In this document: positions 35,909-44,128 of the stretch, one piece after another
Layout: each line of letters starts with the position of its first letter
How positions within the stretch are numbered: the first letter of the stretch is position 1
Origin: Phaeobacter gallaeciensis DSM 26640
GTDB lineage: Bacteria; Pseudomonadota; Alphaproteobacteria; Rhodobacterales; Rhodobacteraceae
Direction of reading: 5' to 3'
Length of the DNA stretch: 64,000 nt
NCBI RefSeq assembly: GCF_000511385.1
Contig: NC_023137.1
Span: forward strand, 2,239,001-2,303,000
Made by a program: the position numbers and the translations under genes
Notes under the pieces: generated by a model
Told to the model about the DNA's origin: nothing
What the model saw: the letters and a program-made list of their open reading frames with translations, nothing else
Database searches by the model: none

Positions 35909-36259
35909 CTAAGCGCTGAGAATAGTCCCGACCGGGTAACTATCTGTCGCGTCCGCGCGCAAATCGGTCCCGTTGGCGAATGACTTGATATCGCCCGCGC
36001 CGCCGGTTCCATCAGGCAGGGTCACGGTCGCAAGGTTCCCGGTCAGCTCCACATCGCCGCCAACAACATCGATCGCTGTCGCGGTGCCCAGCGGGTTGCC
36101 ATCGCTGCGGATCGCAACGCCCTGAACCGCCGACGTGCTGAGAGCGCTGGCCGGAGCGCGGGAGATATCGCCATCAACCTCGACCAGAACAGTGTTCTCA
36201 GGGCCAAGCGTATCGACCTGTGGGAGTTCGTTCGCGTTTTTCTGCGGTGTTCTTGTCAT
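35909..36259 (-). CDS. Tail spike/fibre, proximal part ending at an in-frame amber codon
   Basis: 116 residues ending ...SYPVGTILSA then TAG. The sequence after the stop, in the same frame, reads TENTRYIVTDASEADPDLTT. In phage fibre proteins a run such as PxGTIL...(R)TRxExxxYxV...DADLTTxGGVK is usually continuous, so this looks like one gene cut by a nonsense codon, or one with programmed readthrough. Gly/Val/Thr-rich, as in fibre shafts. Confidence 0.65.
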   Translation of the reverse strand: MTRTPQKNANELPQVDTLGPENTVLVEVDGDISRAPASALSTSAVQGVAIRSDGNPLGTATAIDVVGGDVELTGNLATVTLPDGTGGAGDIKSFANGTDLRADATDSYPVGTILSA

Positions 36260-36269
36260 GCTCTATCCC

Positions 36270-37106
36270 TCAGCGAAGCTCAGACCAGTTTGTAAAGCCG
36301 CCGGTTGTCCGGTAGAAATGATCCGGCGGAATTGTTACGGAGGCTGCGGTCTCAAACGAACCCGGCGCGCCAAGGGTGGCGATGGGCACCCATGCGCTCC
36401 CGTCAGCTGAAACCTGCGCGATGCCACCGCTGGAGCCGTGGACCATCCACTGAATGGGGCGACCAGCGTCGTTCTGATAGGAGATGTTGGCGGTGCGTGA
36501 TCCGTTCAGGTTCTGCCAATACTGCCCCACCCCCAGCGCTTTACCGTCCACCTCAGTGCCCACAAACGCCTTGACCGACTGCTGGCTGGGCGCGGCGGTT
36601 GCGCTGTCGCTTGCCATGTCGTCCTCATCGAGAAAACCGCGTGTGGCCACAGCCCCCAGGCCAAGGGTGGTTCGGGCCGACGCCGCATCAGACGCTGCAA
36701 TGAGCGACTTCCCATAGGCCGTTACCGCGTTCCAAAGCCCGGTAAGGTTCGCAATCGCCGCCTGCACGTTGGTCGCGCTGTTCCCGGTGATCGGGGTGAA
36801 CTTCACCAGCCCCGCGCCCGTCTCATCCGTGGTGGTGACGTGCCAATTGTCCGACGGGAACCCCGGCAAGCTGGTGTTCGTTTCAGGATCGCGGATATCC
36901 AGTTTCAGAACCTTGTCCGTGAACACGGCAGTGAAGTTGCCCGCGCTGTCCGCCACCAGAGGCGGAGGGACAACAACCGTTCCGGCCTTGTCCGAATAGA
37001 CCGTCAGAGGGGAAACCGTGCCCTCCTTGTAGAAATACGCCATTGCGCCGGGGACAATGTTGCCATTGCCATCCAGCGCACGGGGCATAAGAACCCTGTT
37101 CGCCAT
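36270..37106 (-). CDS. Tail fibre/spike adaptor protein
   Basis: 278 residues. The N-terminus (PRALDGNGNIVPGAMAYFYKEGTVSPLTVYSDKAGT... ) is the conserved head-binding type seen at the start of many podovirus and siphovirus tail fibres. The C-terminal part (ISYQNDAGRPIQWMVHGSSGGIAQVSADG... FYRTTGGFTNWSELR) is a small beta domain. Probably attaches the spike to the tail hub. Confidence 0.75.
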   Translation of the reverse strand: MANRVLMPRALDGNGNIVPGAMAYFYKEGTVSPLTVYSDKAGTVVVPPPLVADSAGNFTAVFTDKVLKLDIRDPETNTSLPGFPSDNWHVTTTDETGAGLVKFTPITGNSATNVQAAIANLTGLWNAVTAYGKSLIAASDAASARTTLGLGAVATRGFLDEDDMASDSATAAPSQQSVKAFVGTEVDGKALGVGQYWQNLNGSRTANISYQNDAGRPIQWMVHGSSGGIAQVSADGSAWVPIATLGAPGSFETAASVTIPPDHFYRTTGGFTNWSELR

Positions 37107-37143
37107 GGTGTTCGCCTCTATGTGGGGAATTGGAACGCAAGAG

Positions 37144-37161
37144 ACCCCGCCGAAGCGGGGT
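37144..37161 (-). terminator. Hairpin between fibre adaptor and the Tat-signal gene
   Basis: ACCCCGC/GCGGGGT with a stable tetraloop (TTCG on minus) in the 86-base gap between 37106 and 37193. On minus it is followed by CTCTTGCG, with little T-run, so a weak internal terminator or processing hairpin. Confidence 0.5.
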
Positions 37162-37192
37162 TGTGCCTTGCTATTGAAATCAGTGATTTAGA

Positions 37193-37555
37193 TTACGCCG
37201 CTGCGTCCAGGGTTGCGGCTATGTTGCGGAACATGCGCTCATCAAGACCGTCGAAAACCCCACCTCTGTAGACTTCCCCAACAAGCCTGTCCTCAAGCGC
37301 AAACTGGATCTGCGCGGCAATGCCAGCCAGCGTGGCGGGCATTGTTTCCATTAGATTGCGTTCCAACTCGTCTCCACGCTCAAGGATGCGCTCGGCGGCG
37401 TCACTGCCATCTTCATGCAGCAACCAATCCGCCCGCAAGGCCCGCCACTGGTCCAGCCATTCGGGATGTGGGTCCTTTGCGGCAGCGCCTGCGGCGATCC
37501 CCACGCCGAGAGCGGGGATGGTGATAGACCCGGTGAGAAAGGAACGGCGCTTCAT
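37193..37555 (-). CDS. Exported phage protein with twin-arginine-like signal
   Basis: 120 residues from ATG 37555, with AAAGGAGG upstream. N-terminus MKRRSFLTGSITIPALGVG has an RRxFL twin-arginine motif, a mild hydrophobic core and an AxA-type cleavage region. The mature part is acidic and helical (DAAERILERGDELERNLMETMPATLAG). Overlaps the next gene upstream by four bases (ATGA). Function unknown; periplasmic location inferred. Confidence 0.65.
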   Translation of the reverse strand: MKRRSFLTGSITIPALGVGIAAGAAAKDPHPEWLDQWRALRADWLLHEDGSDAAERILERGDELERNLMETMPATLAGIAAQIQFALEDRLVGEVYRGGVFDGLDERMFRNIAATLDAAA

Positions 37556-38070
37556 GCTGCGCCTCCTTTCGGAGGGAAAGGGCCACCAGATTTTGTAGTT
37601 TGCGCCACCGTGGCGCAAACCTCCCCGAACTCGGAAAGAGCGCTAAGATGCCGGTCGATTGCGGAGCGTAACTTGCGGCGGGAATAATAGACCTTCTCTT
37701 TAGCTTTCATCTTAGCAGTGTATTCACCCTTGGTGGAAGCCATCATCGCCTCATAGTCTGCGCTTCCAGTTTCGATACTGTCCAATCCGTTCATGCGGCG
37801 AAAGTCTGCATACGCCTCTGTCAACGTGCGGCTTTCGTTGTTCGCCGCAATCTCAGCACGGCGCAATTGGATAGCGAGGTCGGCAATCAAAACCGCATCA
37901 GCGGTCTTTTCGCCCTCAGTCTTTTCGGCAATCCTCGCTGGAGGATGGGGAAAGCCCAGTTTTTCTGACAGCTGCCGAGCGGCCAAAATGCCAAAGGTTT
38001 CCCGGCACTCATCGACCATAGCAGTTTTCCAGCCCATTTCTTCGGCGGTCCATTCGCTGAACGGCTTCAT
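37552..38070 (-). CDS. Hypothetical phage protein, helical
   Basis: 172 residues, charged and helical throughout (LAIQLRRAEIAANNESRTLTEAYADF, AKMKAKEKVYYSRRKLRSAIDRHL). Four-base overlaps with genes on both sides (ATGA) show co-translation with the KilA-N gene. Not recognised. Confidence 0.6.
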   Translation of the reverse strand: MKPFSEWTAEEMGWKTAMVDECRETFGILAARQLSEKLGFPHPPARIAEKTEGEKTADAVLIADLAIQLRRAEIAANNESRTLTEAYADFRRMNGLDSIETGSADYEAMMASTKGEYTAKMKAKEKVYYSRRKLRSAIDRHLSALSEFGEVCATVAQTTKSGGPFPPKGGAA

Positions 38071-38840
38071 TTCGCACCCCCGATCAGCTTGAGTTTGCTT
38101 TGACCCATCCGCTCCGAAGCATAGACCTTTGCTTTATGCAGAAGGCCGTTTTTCATGCAGGCGGACGCTTTATCCGGGTCGAACATCCGCGCCCCACGCA
38201 TCCCAAGCTGGGCCGTGCGGCAGTGCTCGATCTGGCAGCCCATTTCTGCAAGGCGGTTGCCGAGCCAGCGCGGCGCGTTCTTGAGCGGCGGCAGGTTGTG
38301 AGAACTCCAGATTTGACCAGAGGTCTTTCCCTCGACGTAAACTCCCGGTGATGACGGCTGAACAACAGTGGCGATTGCGGTAACTGCTGTGGCCATTGTG
38401 GCGATCTGCCCCTCAATCGCGGTGACCTTGCCCGAAAGCATCCGAGCAATGCCATTGGTTCGGACGATCTGCTCCAAAACGTCCGCCGGAAGGTGCTGCA
38501 CTACACCCTCCATTTTCTCGCGAATTGCCTGGTTCCCCCACATATGAAAATCATGGCTCAGATACTTGGCGTAGGCGATCCCGATCTGCCAGTGCGCGAA
38601 AGTGCCCCCGTTCTTCCCCCGCTTGGAGGTCAAAACCTGTGCCTCACTCAGGTTTTGGGAAACGGCGACAGCGTCAATGAAGGCCCTACCCTCGAAGCGC
38701 GCCCAATTGTACGGCTCCTTGTTCTCAGTCGAGCCTGCCGCCTTCCACATATCGGTGAGCGATAGCATTTCGCCCTTCTCACGAATTGCCACGCCACCGT
38801 AGACAAGTTCGCTTCCAGTGATTATCTCATGCTTAGTCAT
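38067..38840 (-). CDS. KilA-N domain protein, antirepressor-like
   Basis: 257 residues. Residues 10-105 are a KilA-N DNA-binding domain (ISLTDMWKAAG-like: LSLTDMWKAAGSTENKEPYNW... GGTFAHWQIGIAYAKYLSHDFHMWGN). The C-terminal part is a separate basic domain. KilA-N proteins of temperate phages often act as antirepressors. It is downstream of the Arc-like gene, as Ant is behind Arc in the P22 immI region. Confidence 0.82.
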   Translation of the reverse strand: MTKHEIITGSELVYGGVAIREKGEMLSLTDMWKAAGSTENKEPYNWARFEGRAFIDAVAVSQNLSEAQVLTSKRGKNGGTFAHWQIGIAYAKYLSHDFHMWGNQAIREKMEGVVQHLPADVLEQIVRTNGIARMLSGKVTAIEGQIATMATAVTAIATVVQPSSPGVYVEGKTSGQIWSSHNLPPLKNAPRWLGNRLAEMGCQIEHCRTAQLGMRGARMFDPDKASACMKNGLLHKAKVYASERMGQSKLKLIGGAK

Positions 38841-38869
38841 TCAGATGTCCTTTCATCTGCTTGGTTAGA

Positions 38870-39088
38870 CTAACCGCGCGCTAACGCGGTGCTGTTGTCT
38901 TCAGCAGCGGGGGCTGTTCCGCCAAGATCGCCCCCCGCTGCCTCTCCCACCACACTCTCAAGCGCGGCGAGAACTTCACTGTTCATAGAGCGGCGGTTTT
39001 GTGCTGCTCGGGCTTTGATTGCGTCACGCCATCCATTCGGCAGGCGAATATTGATGCAATCAGCAAGTTGGCTGGGATATTTTTTCAA
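38870..39088 (-). CDS. Arc-family ribbon-helix-helix repressor
   Basis: 72 residues from a TTG start with GGAGAAGG upstream. INIRLPNGWRDAIKARAAQNRRSMNSEVLAALESVV is the Arc/Mnt fold: a beta strand of NIRLP type and two helices with RSMNSE. The C-terminal tail is disordered. It precedes the KilA-N gene on the same strand and is divergent from a second Arc/Mnt-like gene. Likely autorepresses and represses the antirepressor. Confidence 0.85.
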   Translation of the reverse strand: MKKYPSQLADCINIRLPNGWRDAIKARAAQNRRSMNSEVLAALESVVGEAAGGDLGGTAPAAEDNSTALARG

Positions 39089-39103
39089 ATTCCTTCTCCA
39101 TAG

Positions 39104-39180
39104 TTGCGACTAGCACCTACGTAGCAACTTAAAACCATGATTGCAAGTCGCACCCATTGCTTTTTTGGGTGCAAGTCGCA
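39104..39180. promoter_or_regulatory. Operator region between divergent Arc-like and Mnt-like genes
   Basis: GCAAGTCGCA occurs as direct repeats at 39143-39152 and 39171-39180, and an inverted related core TTGCGACT at 39104-39111. AGTTGC/GCAACT arms flank 39102-39128, and GCACCCA/TGGGTGC (39150-39156, 39166-39172) can form a hairpin. Probable binding sites for the two RHH proteins. Confidence 0.65.
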
Positions 39181-39191
39181 ATTACCTAAAT

Positions 39192-39485
39192 ATGAGCGAT
39201 AATGATTCCAAATACCCGAGCGAGCTTGCCGAGCGTTTTCAGGTACGGCTCCCAGAAGGGATGCGCGACCGCATCAAGGCTGCTGCGGCAGAGAACAACC
39301 GTTCCATGAACGCCGAAATTGTTCATGCGCTTCAGCTCTACCTAGACTTCGACTTTGAAAAACACCCATCTGCCACGATGACAGAGGAGCAGAAGGAAGA
39401 GATTTCCGAGACCTACCATAGAATTCTCCAAGAGCGTCTGATGGAGAAAATGGTCCAAGCGGGCTGGAAGCAGCCCGAAGACTAG
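39192..39485 (+). CDS. Mnt/Arc-like ribbon-helix-helix repressor
   Basis: 97 residues from ATG 39192, with almost no ribosome site, so possibly leaderless. FQVRLPEGMRDRIKAAAAENNRSMNAEIVHAL is the Arc/Mnt fold, with an extended charged C-terminal helix (EEISETYHRILQERLMEKM) that could tetramerise as in Mnt. Opposes the Arc-like/KilA-N pair. By analogy with P22 it would keep the antirepressor off in the lysogen. Confidence 0.83.
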   Translation: MSDNDSKYPSELAERFQVRLPEGMRDRIKAAAAENNRSMNAEIVHALQLYLDFDFEKHPSATMTEEQKEEISETYHRILQERLMEKMVQAGWKQPED

Positions 39486-39517
39486 ACCCCGCCCCCTTTC
39501 GTGATTAGGTTGAGCAG

Positions 39518-39700
39518 ATGGACGATTTCACCACGATTGCTGTAGGTGCTTTCTTTGGCAACGGCTTGTTCGTCGTTTTCCTTTGGGGCTGTCGGCGCTG
39601 GATGAGTGATGAGGCGCGAGGGGTGGAACGCATCAGCACAATGGCTCTAGTCGCCATACCGATGGTGCTTTTGATGGCCTATCTCGTCGTGGCAGGGTGA
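39518..39700 (+). CDS. Small membrane protein, first of a tandem pair
   Basis: 60 residues with two hydrophobic helices (TTIAVGAFFGNGLFVVFLWGC and MALVAIPMVLLMAYLVVAG) joined by a charged loop with RGVERIST. Clear paralogue of the next gene (FFGNG, GVERIST shared). Plus strand, downstream of the Mnt-like gene, so expected to be expressed in the lysogen. Superinfection-exclusion role is inference. Confidence 0.6.
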   Translation: MDDFTTIAVGAFFGNGLFVVFLWGCRRWMSDEARGVERISTMALVAIPMVLLMAYLVVAG

Positions 39701-39883
39701 ATGTCTGAGGTGTTAGATATCGCCATGGCTGTTTTCTTTGGAAACGGTATGCTTGCCATCTTCCTGTGCGGGTGCAGCCTCTGGCTCAAAGGCGGCGAGA
39801 GAGGGGTGGAACGGATCAGCACTTTAGCGATGATCGCTGCTCCCCTGCTGATTGTCATGGCTCATTTGGCGACAATGAACTAA
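39701..39883 (+). CDS. Small membrane protein, second of a tandem pair
   Basis: 60 residues, ATG immediately after the preceding TGA. Same two-helix layout (IAMAVFFGNGMLAIFLCGCSLWL and LAMIAAPLLIVMAHLATMN) with the shared FFGNG and RGVERIST segments; about half the residues match its neighbour. Its 3' end overlaps the convergent ejection-protein gene by 29 bases. Confidence 0.6.
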   Translation: MSEVLDIAMAVFFGNGMLAIFLCGCSLWLKGGERGVERISTLAMIAAPLLIVMAHLATMN

Positions 39884-41375
39884 CCGCCTCCCCGCCCCTG
39901 CCAGCCATCTTTGTCAACAGATCATCAATCGCGTGACGGCGGGCGGCCTCAAGCAACGGGTCTTGGATCTGCGCGCCTGATGCAACCAGCGCCCTCGCAA
40001 TCTCCGCGTTCTTCACAGTCGCCCGCTCCCCCAGGCGCTGGACTGCGGTTCCGATAACTGGCGCGGCGATCCCGAACTCCTTGAGCGCAAGCATTGCCAT
40101 CAGGCCGTTGCTCTGCGCGCCCTGACCCACCCCGAACTTGCCCGCCTTCTTGAGCGCGTTTGAGGCGCTGGTCCCTTGGACAACGGCCTCCATCGCCTTC
40201 ACTTCCTCATCGCCGAACAGACGGCGCTGTTTAGGGTTGTTCAGGATACGGCGAACCTGCACCCGGATACCGTTCTCAAAGCCAGAGGCTGCGTTCTGGG
40301 CACGGTACACAGCATCGTCAATAAGCTCTGTGCGCCGCAATTGACCCCACATGCGGCGGGCCAAATCCACCTCACTCGCGGTGTCTGGCGCTGCTTGGCG
40401 CAATACATCGTCCAGCCCTTCGACCATCTGAGAGCCGATTGCAGCCTCAACGCGGTTTGAAGCATTGCCAGCCGGGACTTGTGCCTGCCTGCGCAGAATA
40501 TCCAGATCACGGAAACCCATTTCCGCTCGCGGGTCAGTGGCGGCGTCCATTATGCGGTCATTTGCACGGCTAGCCTGCGGCGTCAGTACGTCGTCCATAC
40601 CCTGCCGGATCGCCCTGTCCTGCATTGCAGGCGCCGCTTTGGTCAGCGCGCGCCGGTCGAGGTTGGCCTGAGCGTCCGCGCGCTCGAAAATGGCGCTGGC
40701 TTTCGTTCTGAGTTCTTCAAGAGAGGGGGCCGACTTGACCATCTCACGGACTTTCCGACCTCTCATCGCCCGACGTGCAACTGTCCCCATCATGCGGCCA
40801 ACGAGAGGAACGCCAACCCCAAATGCGCCGGACCATTTCGCACCCTCCACTGCATTTTTTCTGCGGCTTGTGAAATCTCCTTCCCCTTCCATGAAGCCAT
40901 ATACGCCACCTGAAACCGCCGCCACACCACCGGCCTTAGCCGCCCTTAGAACCCCACTGCCGGTCCTAAGCGCAGAGAATGCGCCAAGTCCGGGGATTGC
41001 TGCGGGTGCCAGTTCGGAAACTATGCTTGAGGCTCGGTTTTCCTTTGCGAATTGCTCTTGCTGCCCGCGATAGTGCTGCAGACGTTCGTCATACCCTCCG
41101 CGCCCCAGTGCCGCGTCCGTGGCGGCGGCTGCCTCATCACCAACAAGGCCGAGTGTCAGGCTTTCACCAGCGTTGTTCAGGAAGGTGCCAACCTTTTCGC
41201 CAAAATTCTGTGTCGTCGGGTCGTCGTCACCTAGCAGGTTTTCTTTGATGACTTGCCCCACGCCCTTCGGCGTTTTCTGCTCTTTTGCGAGCTGAAGAAA
41301 GCGCTTGGCTGCGTGGGTGTCGCCCGCGCCATCCGCACGGCGGGCAGCGTCCATCAGTTGCTCATAGTTTGCCAT
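39855..41375 (-). CDS. Large virion/ejection protein
   Basis: 506 residues from ATG 41375, with GGAG 5 bases upstream. Ala/Gly/Arg-rich, helical, with amphipathic glycine-rich segments (LAPAAIPGLGAFSALRTGSGVL, AGGVAAVSGGVYGFMEG) like the membrane-inserting ejection (pilot) proteins of P22-like phages. Last of four genes from tail lysozyme to ejection proteins. Family assignment by position and composition. Confidence 0.65.
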   Translation of the reverse strand: MANYEQLMDAARRADGAGDTHAAKRFLQLAKEQKTPKGVGQVIKENLLGDDDPTTQNFGEKVGTFLNNAGESLTLGLVGDEAAAATDAALGRGGYDERLQHYRGQQEQFAKENRASSIVSELAPAAIPGLGAFSALRTGSGVLRAAKAGGVAAVSGGVYGFMEGEGDFTSRRKNAVEGAKWSGAFGVGVPLVGRMMGTVARRAMRGRKVREMVKSAPSLEELRTKASAIFERADAQANLDRRALTKAAPAMQDRAIRQGMDDVLTPQASRANDRIMDAATDPRAEMGFRDLDILRRQAQVPAGNASNRVEAAIGSQMVEGLDDVLRQAAPDTASEVDLARRMWGQLRRTELIDDAVYRAQNAASGFENGIRVQVRRILNNPKQRRLFGDEEVKAMEAVVQGTSASNALKKAGKFGVGQGAQSNGLMAMLALKEFGIAAPVIGTAVQRLGERATVKNAEIARALVASGAQIQDPLLEAARRHAIDDLLTKMAGRGGEAVSSLSPNEP

Positions 41376-41377
41376 GT

Positions 41378-42637
41378 TCACTCCAAGCCATATTTGCGGA
41401 ATAGCTCGTCATCTGTTGCTGGGGCCGCACGGGATTGCTCGTAAATCTTGTCACCAGCGCTCTTGCCGTGGATGACCCTCAGCAGTGTTTGCTCATAGTT
41501 CTCCAAATCCCTTTGGAAATTCGGGCTGGTCGGGTCGAGCGCGCCAGACATATCTTGCAAGAGCTTCAGTTCTTTCTCGGTGACGTTGCCGAGCGCGCCG
41601 CCTGTTTTAGACTGCCGACGCATTGCATTCAGGTTCTCAGCGGCTGCCAGCGACTTAAGGGTGTCGGTTTGGCGGATAACCTCTGCGCTATCGGTCCATG
41701 GCGCAAGCGCAGCGATGCGCGTACCAGCAGGCCCGAAGTCTTGATTGGACGCCGCTTCACGCGCAAGTGTGGCGGCATTCAAAACAATATCCGTTGCGGT
41801 GTCCTTGGCGCTTTGCTGGGCCGCCTCCTGAATGCTTGTGTCCTTTGGGCCGCCAGCAACCGGCGCAGCCATCGGGCGCCCTTGATCGTCCAGCTTGATC
41901 GTGCCGTCTGGATTGTACAGGTAGGTGAAACCCTCTCCTAGCTTGCTAAGGCCAGGGACAGGGTTTTGGGAGCCGCTGCTGACATTGACGGTAGTCTGCG
42001 GACTGTTGCTAAGCGGGGTGCCTTCCGGCAGCAGCCCAGCAGCGATATCAGCCTGAACCTTGCCGGGGCCTGACATGGGCTTCGGCGGTGCATTCAGTTC
42101 CTGAACCGCTTTCAGCTTGTCCAGAACATCGCCATACATCGCGGCAACTGTCGGGAATTCATCAAGGCTTTGCAATGGCTCCTCGCCAACGGTGCCCAGA
42201 AGCTGGTTCAGGCCGTCAAGATCCCCACGCTGATAGAACTGCATCCCCTGAGCGATACCCTGTTCCACCCGCGCCGCCTCTGCGGCCCGTTCTTGTGCGC
42301 CAAGAGACGCGGCGTAGGCTTCGGCCTCTCGGCCCATTGCAATCCGGCGCTGTTCCATCATCTGCGCGCGCGACTGCATGTTCTGCTGTGCGCTCTGCAT
42401 CTGAACCGCCTGCATCGGGTCCAGCTGGGCCAGCGCATTCAACGCCTGCGGCTGACCAGCTGCGATATCCGCGCCCTGCGTCTGGAAGAGGTTGCGCAGC
42501 GCGTTCTGGCTCTGCACTTGGTTCGCCTGCTTGCGCGCTTGGTGGGTCTGCTGCGCTGCCATCGCAGACTGAGACAGCGCGTTCACGATATCCGGCTGTT
42601 GGGCCATAAGGGGCAAGCGGGTGTCGAGTTGGGCCAT
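41378..42637 (-). CDS. Virion/ejection protein, Gln/Ala-rich
   Basis: 419 residues. The N-terminal third is a Gln/Ala-rich helix (SAMAAQQTHQARKQANQVQSQNALRNLF, MQSAQQNMQSRAQMMEQRR); the rest is mixed. Overlaps the following gene at TGA/ATG. Composition and position suit an ejected internal virion protein delivered with the DNA. Confidence 0.62.
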   Translation of the reverse strand: MAQLDTRLPLMAQQPDIVNALSQSAMAAQQTHQARKQANQVQSQNALRNLFQTQGADIAAGQPQALNALAQLDPMQAVQMQSAQQNMQSRAQMMEQRRIAMGREAEAYAASLGAQERAAEAARVEQGIAQGMQFYQRGDLDGLNQLLGTVGEEPLQSLDEFPTVAAMYGDVLDKLKAVQELNAPPKPMSGPGKVQADIAAGLLPEGTPLSNSPQTTVNVSSGSQNPVPGLSKLGEGFTYLYNPDGTIKLDDQGRPMAAPVAGGPKDTSIQEAAQQSAKDTATDIVLNAATLAREAASNQDFGPAGTRIAALAPWTDSAEVIRQTDTLKSLAAAENLNAMRRQSKTGGALGNVTEKELKLLQDMSGALDPTSPNFQRDLENYEQTLLRVIHGKSAGDKIYEQSRAAPATDDELFRKYGLE

Positions 42638-42646
42638 GTGCTGTCC

Positions 42647-43240
42647 TCAGGTAAATTTGAGTTTGGCGCGCGGTGCGACCTGCGTCAGGAAGTTGCGCGG
42701 GTCAATCTGCTGCATTTGCGGCGGCTGCGGTGGCTGTTGCTGGGCGAGGGCATTCACAGGCGCGCCCTGCTGTCCCATAGGGGCCGAAAGCGCGTTCTGC
42801 GGGGGCTGCCCCCCGAAATCACCGCCAGCCAGCGCGTTGGCCGCCTCTATGCGCCGGTCAAGGTGCGGAATACCGGGGCGGAGGAACTGCTGGCTGTAGA
42901 TCCGCGCCGCCTCTGCCGGGGTTTGGGCTTGGGAAAGTGCCGTCCCCGCCCGTTTCTCGGTGTTTGCCAGCTCCCACATCGTGAAATCAAGCTGAGCGTC
43001 CAGATCGTCCAGCGCCACCCCGCGATCTGCGGCGTAGCTCTCGAACTGACGGCGGCGCGGCCCGGTCCACTGGTTCAGCCCATAGCCGCCACGCGATCCG
43101 GGCACAACGGGGGCATATTCGTTCACGCCGGTCTGAAACCCGTCGCTCTCTATCTGCATATTCCCGGCAACACCGATTGCGATATGGCGCGGCAACCCCC
43201 GCGCGATCAGACCGTTGACGACTTCCTGAGCGCTTGCCAT
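42647..43240 (-). CDS. Virion-associated tail lysozyme
   Basis: 197 residues. Residues 1-130 are a phage tail lysozyme domain (LPRHIAIGVAGNMQIESDGF... GGYGLNQWTGPRRRQFESYA), with the catalytic glutamate expected in QIESDGF. The C-terminus is a Gln/Pro-rich tail. Would open peptidoglycan locally during DNA ejection, unlike the amidase at 31904, which acts at lysis. Confidence 0.85.
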   Translation of the reverse strand: MASAQEVVNGLIARGLPRHIAIGVAGNMQIESDGFQTGVNEYAPVVPGSRGGYGLNQWTGPRRRQFESYAADRGVALDDLDAQLDFTMWELANTEKRAGTALSQAQTPAEAARIYSQQFLRPGIPHLDRRIEAANALAGGDFGGQPPQNALSAPMGQQGAPVNALAQQQPPQPPQMQQIDPRNFLTQVAPRAKLKFT

Positions 43241-43243
43241 AGC

Positions 43244-44128
43244 CTACCCCCAGAACCCGCCAGAGGCCCACGGGGCGCTGAGAGCGTTCGCAGGCTGAGG
43301 CGTGGCACCGCTGGTCTGGTTCTGGTAGTTCCAGATCCCGACAGTTTGATCCACGCCCTTCGCGAAGGCGTTGCCGACGCCGATTGCGCCTGCCGCCTGC
43401 GCGTTACCTATGGCTGAAAGTGCATTTGCACCGCCGCTGGCATAGTTTGCCCCGGCATTGGCCAGATTTGCAGCAGCAGCCTGACCTTGCGCAGCCTGCC
43501 CCGTCAGACGGTCAATATAATTTCCATAGAATGCACCAGAAAGGTCATTCGCTCGATCCTGTTGCGCCTTGATGGTCGCGCCGCTGAACAGGCTCCCTTG
43601 GCTTGCTGCGCTGCCGTCGATCTGGTCCTGAGACGTCTGGAGGACGTATTTTTGATACGGGGTGGCTTCAAAGCCTCCGTATTCAGTCCCGCCAGTCGGG
43701 TTCGCCTTGGCATAGGCATCAGCCGCAGCCCGGTCGCCGAATGTTTGGTCGCCGACCCGATATCGCGTCACATCTCGCGGGCCGTAGTCTCGCACCTGCT
43801 CGGTGTATTCGTCCGACCACCCGGCATTATGCACAACGTCCTTCATGGAACCGTCGCCATAGACCTGATCGGTGAACTCAACCACCCTCTGAGGATCGCC
43901 ACCGACCATGGGCCGATCACCGCCCAGTAGTTCGAAGTTCAGGACGTTCTGATAGTTCAGGCCGCTGTCGTAAAAAGGCTGGAACCGCTCCTTCGTCTCA
44001 TCGTAAATGCGGCCTTCAAGCTCAAGCTGGCTGTTTGCTGCCCGCTCTTGAGATTTCGCCGCCTTGCGCGATGAGGACGCGCCCAGAAGGGCCGACCCAC
44101 CGCCGATTGCTGCTGCTGGTCCTGGCAT
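43244..44128 (-). CDS. DNA-transfer/ejection protein
   Basis: 294 residues. An N-terminal GPAAAIGGGSALLGASSSRKAAKSQ segment, a central acidic beta-containing region (DQVYGDGSMKDVVHNAGWSDEY), and a C-terminal Ala/Gly/Asn-rich helix (GQAAAANLANAGANYASGGANALSAIGNA) as in P22 gp7-like ejection proteins and many prophage homologues. Four bases from the lysozyme gene. Confidence 0.7.
   Translation of the reverse strand: MPGPAAAIGGGSALLGASSSRKAAKSQERAANSQLELEGRIYDETKERFQPFYDSGLNYQNVLNFELLGGDRPMVGGDPQRVVEFTDQVYGDGSMKDVVHNAGWSDEYTEQVRDYGPRDVTRYRVGDQTFGDRAAADAYAKANPTGGTEYGGFEATPYQKYVLQTSQDQIDGSAASQGSLFSGATIKAQQDRANDLSGAFYGNYIDRLTGQAAQGQAAAANLANAGANYASGGANALSAIGNAQAAGAIGVGNAFAKGVDQTVGIWNYQNQTSGATPQPANALSAPWASGGFWG

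Noticed and set aside
42170..43417. 415-codon plus frame in the late operon
   Set aside because: Antisense to the ejection protein and tail lysozyme genes, Leu/Arg/His-rich without domain.
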